64,000 bases of DNA from Tillandsia leiboldiana (taxonomy: Eukaryota > Streptophyta > Magnoliopsida > Poales > Bromeliaceae): contig CM055076.1 of NCBI GenBank assembly GCA_029204045.2, positions 20,276,269-20,340,268 of the forward strand, written 5' to 3'. Shown here piece after piece: positions 54,701 to 64,000 of this stretch. A program made the translations under genes and the position numbers. A model generated the notes under the pieces. That model did not search any database, was not told where the DNA came from, and was given only the letters and a program-made list of their open reading frames with translations. How positions within the stretch are numbered: the first letter of the stretch is position 1; each line of letters opens with the position of its first letter.

Positions 54701-57700
54701 AAAAATTTACACTTTGCTCCCTGTGGTTTAGCGCATTTTTTACTTTGTCACCTTGTGATTTTTTTAAACAGTTTTAATTTGCCACCCTATTTCGTATAAA
54801 TTTTTTTGGAGAAATAAAAATTAAAACACATGGGGCAAAGTGGATTTTTTTGAACCATAGGATAGCAAGGTGAAAATAAGCTAAATCACAAAGGGGCAAT
54901 TTGAAGTTTACCCATATATTAAAACACCAATTCATATTTGCATGGCTGTGATTGCTCGAACTTAATATCTTTACATATTTTCTTTTTGCAGCAGCAAGAA
55001 CAATTTCTGGCTCATCAAACCTTAACCATCGAACGATGTAAGAAGCTCCAATATCTTCCTACAGAGTTTTTTCAGAAATTCAATACCATAAAGGTCCTGA
55101 CAATAAGAAATTGCACGAAGTTGGAGGAGTGGATTGGAATAGATGATGGGTGCATGTTTCCTGAACTTCATACTATGACAATTTATGACTGTCCTAATTT
55201 GAGGGGAATTCCTACTCTCCCTCAATGTTTAAATAAATTACAAATTAAAGATGTCGGATTGACTACTCTTCCAGCAATAAATGAGAATTGCGGAAACAAC
55301 AATGTAAGTGCTCTATTTTATAAACTTCAAATTACTTCATGAAGTTTAGCTTATTTTCTCTTTGCTTTCCTATGGTTCAAAAAGTTTCACTTTGCCCCCT
55401 ATATGGTTTAGCTCATTTACACTTTGCCACCCCATGGTTAAAAAATTATACTTTGCCCCCTTGTGGTTTAGCGTATTTTTCACATTGGCACCTTGTGATT
55501 TTTTTAAACAGTTTTAATTTGCCACCCTCTTTCGAATAGAATTTTTTAGAGAAATAAAAATTAAACCACATGAGGGCAAAGTGATTTTTTTGGACCATAG
55601 GATGGCAAAGTGAAAATAAGCTAAATCACACGGGGGCTATTTGAAGTTTACCCATATATTAAAACACCAATTCATATTTGCATGGCTGTGATTGCTCGAA
55701 CTTAATATCTTTACATATTTTCTTTTTGCAGCAGCAAGAACAATTTTCGGCTCTTCAAACCTTAACCATCGAACGATGTAAGAAGCTCCAATATCTTCCT
55801 ACAGAGTTTTTTCAGAAATTCAATACCATAGAGGACCTGACAATAAGAAATTGCACGAAGTTGGAGTGGATTGGAATAGATGATGGGTGCATGTTTCCTA
55901 AACTTCATACTGTGACAATTTATGACTGTCCTAATTTGAGGGGAATTTCTACTCTCTCTCAATGTTTAAATAAATTAGAAATTGAAGATGTCGGATTGAC
56001 TACTCTTCCAGCAATAAATGAGAATTGCGGAAACAACAATGTAAGTGCTCTATTTTATAAACTTCAAATTACTCCATGAAGTTTAGCTTATTTTCTCTTC
56101 GCTCTCCTATGGTTCAAAAAGTTTCACTTTGCCCCCTCTATGGTTTAGCTCATTTACACTTTGCCACCCCATGGTTAAAAAATTATACTTTGCCCCCTTG
56201 TGGTTTAGCGTATTTTTCACATTGGCACCTTGTGAATTTTTTAAACAATTTTAATTTGCCACCCTCTTTCGAATATAATTTTTTAGAGAAATAAAAATTA
56301 AACCACATGAGGGCAAAGTGAAACTTTTTGAACCGGAGGACGGCAATGGAAAAATAAGCTAAACCACATGGGGGCAATTTGAAGTTTACCCTTATATTAA
56401 AACAACAATTCGTATTTGCATGGTTGTGATTGCTCGAACTTAATATCTTCACATATTTTATTTTTGCAGCATCAAGAACAATTTATGGCTTATCATACCA
56501 TAACCATCAAACGATGTGAGAAGCTCACCATCAAACGATGTGAGAAGCTCCAATATCTTCCTACAGAGTTTTTTAAGAAATGCAATACCATAGAGGACCT
56601 AAATTTTGGGGACTTGCCAAACTTGGAGGAGTGGATTGGAATAGATGATGGGTGCATTTTTCCTAAACTTCGTACTATGAGAATTAATGACTGTCCTAAT
56701 TTGAGCATATTGCCGACTCTGCCTTGTAGTCTATGGGACTTGCATATCTCTAATGTGGGATTGACTGCCCTTCCAGCAATAAATGAAGATTGCGGAAACA
56801 ACAATGTAAGTGTTCTATTTTATAAACTTCAAATTACCCCCTAAGGTTTAGCTTATTTTCTCTTTGCTCTCATGTGGTTCAAAAAGTTTCACTTTGCCCC
56901 CCTCTATGGTTTAGCTCATTTTCACTTTGCCACACTGTGGTTCAAAAATTTACACTTTGCCTCCATGTGGTTTGGTGCATTTTTTTTACTTTGCCATCCT
57001 TAAATATTTTTAATTTGCCACCCTATTTCATTTAGAATTTTTTAGTAAAATAAAAATTAAACCACATGAGGGCAAAGTGAAACTTTTTGATCCACAGGTT
57101 GACAAATTGAAAATGGGCTAAAGCACGAGAGAGCAATTTGAAGTATACCCTTATATTAAAACACTAATTCGTAATTGCACGGTTGTGATTGCCCACACTT
57201 AATATTTTTACATCTTTTCTTTTTGCAGCAGCAACATCATTTTCAGGGTCTTGAATACTTAACCATTGAACAATGTGACAAGCTCGAATATATTCCAACA
57301 GAGTTTTTTCAAAAATTGAACACCGTAAAGTTCCTGAAAATAGAAAAATGCCTAAAGTTGACAACACTCGGAATCTCAGACATCCGACCGCCCTCTGGAC
57401 TCATTGAAATCTCTATTGGGCCATGTGGAGACCTTGAGGTGTCATTTCTGTGGTCAGCGAATTTAACCTCTCTTACTAAGTTGAAATTACACAGTTGTGC
57501 AAGCATAACTTCCCTTCCCCCAGCACAAGTGTGTGCACGGTGGACAATGCTTTACTATTTATCAATAAACAACTGTAAAGAATTGTCATCACTTGGAGGA
57601 ATACAAGCTCTCGTATCCCTCTATCGGTTAGAAATTAGAGGGTGTGACAAGCTAATTGAAGTTGCCTTGCGTCAGCCTCCGTTCCCAAAAGATGTAGGCC

Positions 57701-58200
57701 AAAAGAATGCAGCGGACTGCTTTTTGAAGCTTGGTAATCTAGTAATTGACCACCACGCGCTCCTACTCATGGAGCCATTGAGAAGTCTCTCCTCCATCAG
57801 CATTTTCACTATCTCTGATGCTTCGCGACTCACTTCCTTACCCGAGGAATGGCTACTGCAAAATCACTCTACCCTCGATAGATTACATATAGAGAATGCA
57901 TGTTCCCTTCAGTCCCTACCCCAGAGCATGACAAAACTGTGCTCCCTAGAGATTTTGGATGTAGAAAATGGTAAACTCATCCAGTCACTTCCAGATCTGC
58001 CTACTTCATTGTCTATTCTATGGATCACTAGGTGTCACCCTAAGTTGAAGGAACGATGCCAAGAGAATATAGGCCTTGATTGGCCCAAGATTGCCAACAT
58101 CCCTGATGCGAGGATTGAATTAACATATTCTGAAGAGGTGATGATGCACATTCTATGTTCACTCCACAACCCTTCATCTTGCCCGTGCTACTCTTTATAA
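51753..58200 (+). CDS. CC-NBS-LRR (CNL) disease-resistance protein, RGA-like, five exons
   Basis: Intracellular immune receptor by family. Exons: 51753-54563, 54992-55303, 55732-56040, 56470-56805, 57229-58200. All donors are GTAAGT, acceptors end TTTTGCAG, introns are phase 0, and the predicted product is 1,579 aa. An upstream in-frame ATG (51645) is open, but ATG 51753 gives the Rx-type N-terminus MALTFIGQSV. Coiled coil covers about 1-135, with an EDVID-like EDVLDELEYYELEKR at 85-99. P-loop GMGGLGKTT is 223-231, kinase-2 LLILDDVW 294-301, RNBS-B GSKILLTTR 322-330, GCPL 392-395, and MHD 521-523. Irregular leucine-rich repeats run from about 560 to the end. No key NBS residue is missing. The start choice and all splice sites are predictions. 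Confidence 0.85.
54581..54913. mobile_element. Foldback MITE in CNL intron 1
   Basis: Lies 17 bases after the splice donor. The left arm starts TAAACTTAAAATTACTTCAT. The right arm ends TTGAAGTTTACCC. The arms are imperfect inverted repeats about 75 bp long, with TTTGCCCCC blocks. Confidence 0.65.
54992..55731 (+). repeat. CNL exon 2 + intron 2 cassette
   Basis: 740-bp unit: a 312-bp exon (104 codons, starting QQEQF) and a 428-bp intron. The exon is one LRR block (IERCKKLQYLPTEFF, KLEEWIGIDDG, LPAINENCGNNN). The next unit at 55732 is nearly identical. Confidence 0.85.
55321..55653. mobile_element. Foldback MITE in CNL intron 2
   Basis: Same position in the intron and same arms as the intron 1 copy (TAAACTTCAAATTACTTC ... 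TTGAAGTTTACCC). Confidence 0.65.
55732..56469 (+). repeat. CNL exon 3 + intron 3 cassette
   Basis: 738-bp unit: a 309-bp exon, one codon shorter than exon 2 (KLEWIG versus KLEEWIG), and a 429-bp intron. Phase 0 on both sides. Confidence 0.85.
56058..56391. mobile_element. Foldback MITE in CNL intron 3
   Basis: Arms as in introns 1 and 2. The right arm (GTGAAACTTTTTGAACC ... GAAGTTTACCC) is the best-preserved complement of the left arm. Confidence 0.65.
56470..57228 (+). repeat. CNL exon 4 + intron 4 cassette
   Basis: 759-bp unit: a 336-bp exon and a 423-bp intron. The exon is 24 bp longer than exon 2 because ACCATCAAACGATGTGAGAA plus CTC-ending sequence is tandemly duplicated (56503-56550), adding eight residues in frame. 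Confidence 0.8.
56823..57150. mobile_element. Foldback MITE in CNL intron 4
   Basis: Most diverged intron copy. The left arm is TAAACTTCAAATTACCCC and the right end GAAGTATACCC. Confidence 0.6.
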
Positions 58201-59439
58201 TTAACGCAATTTATTTCGGTCTTAATGAACTATGACATCTCATTCAATCTTAACAAGGATATTTAATTTGTTTCAGGACTAACTGGCCTTTTTTGGACAA
58301 TGCAAGAGCAAGCAGGTTCGTTTTAAATTAAAATTTTATATTTTTTGACCCTTAACTTATAGTGCTAATTAATCACCCCTCATAATTAGTACATGGTGCT
58401 CGCAGGGCTTGCGTGATTATAAAGACAGGATAGTATTAGAAATTAAATAAATTCCTGTTTCAGTGCCTCTTAATTTGCTCTTGATTTCCTATGCTATTGG
58501 TCAGGTATTATATCTTATTAGGCGTGAACATCGAAGCAATGGATTAGTCATGTAAAACAAATTAACACTGTAATGATCATAATATATGCAGTCGATCTAT
58601 CAATTACTTTCTAAAATTAACTATGACAACAGCTTTAAAGTTGATGAGTAGAACATAAGAGAGAGAAGTGTGGCAACAGCTTTAAAGTAGTTTTAATTTC
58701 TTGGTGCAGGGTTGTAGTAATGGTATAGCACTCCTATGTATATTTCTCTCAATTTTTTCAAGAATATAAAACAAGAGTGAAGTTTTGCTGCTTTATGTTC
58801 TGCTTTGGTACTGCAGGAACATGAAAGGATTAGGACTCCCTATCTGCACTTGATCTATTTTTCTCCAGGCATGAAACAAGATTAAAATCATACTACTTAT
58901 TCTCTCTATTTTTAATTTTTTGCAGCATGAGTGAAAAAAGCTTTTATTGTTGTCTCTCAATTTTATTAGTGCCGGAGCAATATATATATGACTCTCTATA
59001 AGTTGTCTATCAATCTATTTATAGAAATTAAAAGGAAAAAAAAAAAAAACTATTGTCTTACTACATGCTTAGGTTCTTCAGTTTTCTTAGTGCAGGATTA
59101 GAGTTAGATACCATGTATTCCTTTTTTTTTCTTTTTTTTTTTTGCTCTCTCTATAGCCAAAACAACATAAAATCTTTAAGAAAGAAATTACCCTCTTTTG
59201 GGCCAGGGAGGAATTTTGTTTCTCCTCAATTTATTATAGTCATATGTCCTGAAAATAATTTAGTGTTTGAATATTTCTGCATAAACAGCAAATTTCATAG
59301 TCGGGTCATAAGCTTGTTTACTTTTTGTCTATTATATGGTGAAATTGCTTAACATTACTTTAAAATGTGTTTCAAATTATTATTATTTTTTCAGCAGTAT
59401 AACAGGCACCAGATTACACTTGTGAACTCAATTCAGTAG
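58201..59439. other. 3' flank of the CNL gene
   Basis: AT-rich. Several pyrimidine tracts end in GCAG (for example TTCTTGGTGCAGG near 58712 and TGGTACTGCAGG near 58818) and resemble splice acceptors of 3' UTR introns. No coding exon was recognised. One open frame at 59053-59352 is low-complexity and has no support. Confidence 0.45.
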
Positions 59440-60610
59440 TATAAATCATGCTTTAAATTTTGTTAAACTTTTTTTAGTTTTTAGTGCAGGTTGTATCGAT
59501 ATTTGGAGTAAATTTGATGGATTCTCAGGTGATAAGATTCTATTGACTCATCGTAAAAGGAAAATGACGGCGACGCCGCAGCAGGCATCAAATTGCAACC
59601 ACATCCTACTACGACTTTTACTTTATTTATAGTTTTTAAAAACACTTTAGTTTCATTTCATATTGAATCCAAAAAAAAAAAAAACAACTGAAGTGTTACC
59701 GCTTATTCTCTATGTTTGGTGGTGCGAGAACGAATTAAAGACTATCGATTTCTCTATAGGAATGTAATAGGACTAAATAAACTGCCTATGTATTTTTATT
59801 TTCTTTTTGTTTTCCGTGGTGTATGAATTTAAAAGACTCCTATTATTATAGTCTATTGATTTCGTCCTTGTTATGGAGTATGGTTAAAGTTTTACTGTTT
59901 TGTGTACATTCTCCTATTTTTCTTGCTGCAGTATTGGAACAAGACTACTACATGTAGTCTATATATGTATATATGATTAAACTTGTGAACTTAATTTCAG
60001 TGGCACAAATTATACTTTAAATTTTGTTAAAGTTTTTATGTTTTTTAATGCAGGTTGTATCAATTTGGGAGTAAATTTAATAGGTGCTCCGTCGAAAAAA
60101 GACTCGACCCAACTCATTGCAAAAGGAAAAATAAGGGCAACAATGCAGCAGGCATGAACTTGCAACCAGATTCTGTACTTGCTTACTTCTTTACAAGTTT
60201 CATAAAAATCTTTAATTTCATTTGGTGTTGGATGCACAAAAACAAACTCAAAACTGAACGAAAATTTTTGTTTTGTGTACATTCTCCTATTTTTCTTGGT
60301 GCATGATCGGAATAAGACTACTACATGTAGTCTATAGATATATATGATTAAGCTTGTGAGCTTAATTTCAGTGGTACAAATTATACTTTAAATTTTGTTA
60401 AAGTTTTTATGTTTTTTAATGCAGGTTGTATCAATTTGGTAGTAAATTTAATAGGTTAAATCTCCGTCGATAAGACTCGGCTTGACTCATTGTAAAAGAA
60501 AAAATGAGGGCAACACTGCAGCAGGCATGAACTTTCAACCACATTCTGCACTTGTTTACTTTTACTTCTTTACGAGTTTCATAAAAATTTCTAATTTCAT
60601 TTGGTTTTGA
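59440..60610. repeat. Threefold repeat downstream of the CNL gene
   Basis: A block reading ACTTTAAATTTTGTTAAA..., then T(A/G)CAGGTTGTATC, then AGTAAATTTAATAGG, then GCAGCAGGCAT occurs around 59450-59640, 59995-60235 and 60360-60605. The last two are spaced about 370 bp. Each copy carries an acceptor-like AATGCAG or AGTGCAG. Confidence 0.7.
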
Positions 60611-62263
60611 TTTAGAACAATTTTTGTTGTATGCTCTGTTCAGTTTCCCAATCTGTTTACCTTTGGCTTTGATTTAGAACAATTCATTTCATTGTTTCTT
60701 TTTTATGTGTGTAGTTCTTTATTTATCTATTTATTTTAACCATGTTCTGAGACCTCCTCAACTATAGGCCATTGTGAAACAGGCCCTTTTTTTATAATTT
60801 GAGTTATTTTAGTTAAAGTGGAAATTTTCTTAAGTTTAATGGCTCTATTAGCTACCGGTTGTTTTAGTTTTATTTGATTAAAACCATTAAATTGATGGAA
60901 TTCTCAATAAATTTAATAAAATTCGTAATTTATTTGGCCAAAATCATACAGTTCAAAAATATCAAAAGTTAAGGGTGTAAATCGACGAAAAATAATGTTG
61001 AGAGGTTCCTATATATTTAGTCCTAAACAACTCTATGCTCATTGAAAGCTTCTATTAAGTTAATTCGACTATTTTGTTTCGCTATTTTTATTTTTATTAT
61101 TTTCAAAATAGGTCGAAATTAATCTAAATGCATGCTCTACTATTTTCAACTAGTGTTTTTTAATGGAGCTGCTAATTTTTGTTTAAAATTATATAAATTC
61201 ATAGTAAGAATAAAAGAGTGTGTGTGCATGTTTTTATTTTATTTTATTTTATTATAAATAATGTTCCTTTCTCTCCCTTTTAGCACTGATTTGTTTGCAT
61301 GACTTAAAAGAGGAGCTACTATGATGTTTCCTTTTCAAAGGAGGCATGTCAAGATCAAGCTCACTATAGGTGCAAGATCCTCAAGCTCACAACTACTGGG
61401 CAAAAATACCATTCTAACCCTATTCCTCTTTTCTTTTTTTTCTTTTTTTTTTTCTTCTTAAATGATGGTTCTTACAAGTGATTATATGTTGTGCAGATTC
61501 CATGGTTAAGTCTACATAATCTCTGCAGTTCTGTGAGAAGATGAGAAAACATATATTCACTCTAATTCCTTTTGACCAAATAACATTCCACAGCTTTTGT
61601 TCTGTGATAAATGTTGCGAATATATGATGTGAAATATTATGCTTATAGTCATTTTACATGCATGTAGATGGTTTATTAGGCATGTGAAAAATGTAACTCA
61701 ACAAATTTGTATTGGCAACAAAATTTTCCATGCTCAAGCCATTAATGAAGCAAGATAAGATTCAAGATGTAGTGGCCTACTTCTTTAACATATGATGGTT
61801 TATTTGGAAACTGATTATTTCCTAGTTAATTTTTTGTTTGATTGATTTTTCGCTTAATATAATATCAGAGTTAGTTTTATGTCTCTCGATTGTCAAAAGG
61901 TTTGATATCTAACATTTAATGGCATATATTCTTCTTATCTTTTCTATCGGTGTACATAACATGATTCACTTAATCTCTGTCATGCACGTGAGTGTGTTTT
62001 AAACTGTTTAGAGCATTTCTCAACCATTTTCTATCATATCGATTTTTTGTTGAATGGTATGACGTTGTCCTTGGAAACAAATACCGTATCCTTTTATGTC
62101 ACACATTTGATGGAGGTGGACATCCAAGTAGAATTTTAACGTATGTTTTATGTTGTCATACTCTCCTATTTTTCTTAATGAATTGCTTAAAGAAAAAAAA
62201 AAAACAAAAAAAAGGAAAAGAAAAGCCAAATACCATTTCCAACAACTAACATTGTGTGCGCAG
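60611..62263. other. AT-rich intergenic DNA
   Basis: No gene, RNA or bounded element was recognised. Simple T-rich tracts are near 61430-61460 and an A-rich tract near 62190-62225. Confidence 0.6.
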
Positions 62264-62590
62264 GTAATGCGGAAAGGGTTTGTGAATGGAATTATAATTA
62301 GGGGATGGTGATTTCGGCTCAACAAGTTATTCGTAGTAGTGGGGTCATTATATTTGGTTTTAGAGCCGAATACCAGCCGGAAGTCTGCAAGAGCCACCTT
62401 TAGAATCTCATATCGCCTGATAACTCTTATCTATATGTATGATTTGGGCTAGGGCCGGACGAAAATGTCAGGGTCCAAACGGAGTGAGTATGTAATGCCT
62501 CAATAGCCCCACATCGGATGGAAAAGGGTTTGTTTGAACCAATGGTTTAAACTCAACAAGTTATTAGTGCTACTGAGTCGGATCATTACA
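62264..62590 (+). mobile_element. TRIM-like miniature LTR retrotransposon
   Basis: The 3' LTR is about 62491-62590 (TGTAATGCCTCAATAGCCCC ... GGATCATTACA). The 5' LTR is a diverged or shortened copy at 62264-62352 (GTAATGC, GGAAAGGGTTTGTG, CAACAAGTTATT, GGTCATTATA). A primer site TGGTTTTAGAGCC at about 62355 resembles the iMet type TGGTATCAGAGCC. A polypurine tract AAACGGAGTGAG precedes the 3' LTR. The internal region is only about 135 bp and encodes nothing. Confidence 0.6.
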
Positions 62591-62680
62591 CTCTCTATTT
62601 TGTAACCAAAGAGCCCTACAACCCTTAATGCATTAATCTCATTTCATATCACATTTGTTTAATTACTTCATTACTTCTTC

Positions 62681-62800
62681 CCTATAATTGGAGGTGCCTT
62701 AAATCCTTTGCTTGATTACTTCTTTCCTATAATTGATGGTGCCTTAAATCCTCTACTTGATTACTTTTTTCCTATAATTGAAGGTACCTTAAATCTTAAT
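62681..62800. repeat. 45-bp repeat, three copies, in the MYB upstream region
   Basis: CCTATAATTG units start at 62681, 62726 and 62771, each followed by a GGTGCCTTAAATC or GGTACCTTAAATC block and a TTGATTACTT-type spacer. They end about 280 bp before the MYB start codon. Confidence 0.85.
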
Positions 62801-63080
62801 CCATTCCATTGCAAGAACATCTAGTTAGGACTTGCTTAAAACCCACATAATTGCTTCACTTTTCCTTGTGTCCTTTCTCTCTCTCTCTCACTATTTATTT
62901 CCCTCCTCTTCTCTTTATGAAACTTGGAACTTAAGCATTAGTTAAGCTCTATCCCCTGTGAACCTAAACAACTAACCAACATTCTATTTAAGCTTCTCTA
63001 TCTCAAACCATCCATTAGTAAATATATATATATCTGTTCAAATATCCTGCGAAAAGAAGCCCGCGATTCGCGACGAATCA

Positions 63081-64000
63081 ATGAGGCGCGATTCGGGCTG
63101 CCTCAGGCAGCAGAAGCTGAGGAAGGGGTTGTGGTCTCCTGAGGAGGATGAGAAGCTCTACAACCACATCATTAGATTTGGTGTTGGCAGTTGGAGCTCT
63201 GTAGCAAAACTAGCAGGCATTGTTCATATTATTTCCTGTGCATTGTTCATATTATTTCCTGTTCTTTTGTGATTTATTGGCCGAATTTAATCCATATTTT
63301 ACATTAAATTTTTTTCTTTTCAGGGTTGCAGAGATGCGGAAAGAGTTGCAGATTGAGGTGGATCAATTACTTGAGGCCTGATCTCAAGAGGGGAAGCTTC
63401 TAGCAGCAAGAAGAGGATCTAATTGTTAGTTTGCATGGAATCTTAGGCAACAGGTAAAATAATTTAGCTCGAAACAACTACATTTTGTCAGGATTTCGCG
63501 AAATGGGTACTGAATTTTTCTGCATTTTGGTAGTTTCAGATGGTCTCAGATTGCATCTCAACTGCCCGGAAGAACAGATAACGAGATCAAGAACTTCTGG
63601 AACTCGTGCTTGAAAAAGAAACTCGTGCAGCAGGGAGTCGATCCGGCGACCCACAAGCCACTAAATGAGACTCTAGAATCTCGAGAAGAGAAGCTCGAAC
63701 CGAACAATTCGAACAATGTCGGTTCTTTAGTCCACTTAGCAGCAACTGCAGCATTTGATGCCTTCCCCTTCAGCGCAATCAGCAATCAATCAATGAGCAA
63801 TTTGACCATTTACAGCCAGCTAGAAAACTCGCAGATTTACGATTTTAATAGTGTGATCGACATTTCAGAGAATTACGGGTATGGTAAGAGTTCAAGTGAC
63901 TGTAGTAGCTGGAACTGCAATGTGGGTTCAGAGATGAACATTGCACTAAACTGGGCTGCAATGTGGGTAAACAGTTCCTTGTTTTTCAGGAGTGTTTACA
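63081..64000 (+). pseudogene. R2R3-MYB transcription factor gene, 5' part, with premature stop
   Basis: Family members are nuclear DNA-binding regulators. Exon 1 (63081-63216) starts MRRDSGCLRQQKLRKGLWSP and gives most of R2. Exon 2 (63324-63453) finishes R2 and begins R3 (LQRCGKSCRLRWINYLRPDL). Exon 3 (63540 to the window end) contains WSQIASQLPGRTDNEIKNFW and an acidic, S/N-rich tail. Intron positions and phases are those usual for R2R3-MYB genes. The DNA-binding domain resembles the MYB61/MYB86 type (subgroup 13-like), from memory. Two defects: TAG at 63401-63403 where the family has a Ser/Thr after GSF or GTF, and GC instead of GT at the intron 1 donor (63217). The stop removes nearly all of R3, so a pseudogene or null allele is likely; sequencing error is possible. 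Confidence 0.75.
63217..63262 (+). repeat. 23-bp tandem duplication at the MYB intron 1 donor
   Basis: GCATTGTTCATATTATTTCC plus TGT occurs at 63217-63239 and again at 63240-63262. The first copy begins exactly at the expected splice donor, which reads GC rather than GT. Confidence 0.85.

Noticed and set aside
54938..56844. Separate small LRR genes at 54938, 55678 and 56416
   Set aside because: The upstream in-frame ATG codons are in introns, and GTAAGT/TTTTGCAG sites join the blocks into one CNL gene.
59053..59352. 99-residue frame downstream of the CNL gene
   Set aside because: Phenylalanine-rich translation of T-tracts; no family match.
1..64000. CRISPR arrays, tRNA, rRNA, bacterial operons or phage genes
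   Set aside because: None seen; all evidence is for plant nuclear DNA.

Overview
This is plant nuclear DNA, dominated by nested retrotransposons, with two host genes near the right end. An intron-containing CC-NBS-LRR resistance gene, an R2R3-MYB, a Tekay/Del chromovirus, Sirevirus-type copia elements, Tourist-like MITEs and a TRIM together point to a flowering plant. The absence of TIR-NBS genes, the repeat types and the GC-rich LTRs fit a monocot. Pineapple or a relative is a guess from general feel, not something shown by the sequence.

1-3.56 kb: AT-rich DNA with two Tourist/Harbinger-like MITEs (751-1793, 2521-3428; 3-bp TSDs), a TRIM LTR fragment and a small relic resembling the leader of the resistance gene.

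3.56-24.3 kb: a three-element nest. A non-autonomous Ty3/gypsy element (TSD GTAAT, two 1,011-bp LTRs, gag-like internal region only) has a 3,144-bp solo LTR (TSD TCGAT) in its 5' LTR. Its 3' LTR carries an 11.5-kb Tekay-type chromovirus in minus orientation (TSD TCCCT/TTCCT, twin 3,153-bp LTRs). The Tekay gag-pol is continuous except for one TAG between RNase H and integrase. Both Tekay-type LTR families carry clustered CACGTG motifs and a strong palindrome upstream of a TATA box.

24.3-46.9 kb: an LTR fragment, then two Sirevirus-like Ty1/copia elements in opposite orientation. The first (25569-32880, plus strand) is frameshifted and runs into a 100-N assembly gap. The second (33333-44763, minus strand, TSD CCACA) keeps both LTRs, a broken gag-pol, and an extra 'env-like-position' ORF preceded by an LTR-like promoter module. 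It interrupts an unclassified GC-rich repeat.

46.9-51.6 kb: AT-rich intergenic DNA with a free copy of a ~330-bp foldback MITE, a CACTA-like fragment and low-complexity AAATTT sequence.

51.7-58.2 kb: a complete-looking CNL gene of five phase-0 exons (predicted 1,579 aa). Exons 2-4 are tandemly amplified LRR exon+intron cassettes of about 740 bp. Every intron carries the same foldback MITE.

58.2-64 kb: repeats downstream of the CNL gene, a ~330-bp TRIM with PBS and PPT, and the start of an R2R3-MYB gene. The MYB has an in-frame TAG in R3 and a GC donor at intron 1. It is cut by the window edge and is probably a pseudogene or a damaged allele.

No rRNA, tRNA, CRISPR or bacterial features were seen. 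All counts and alignments were made by eye.
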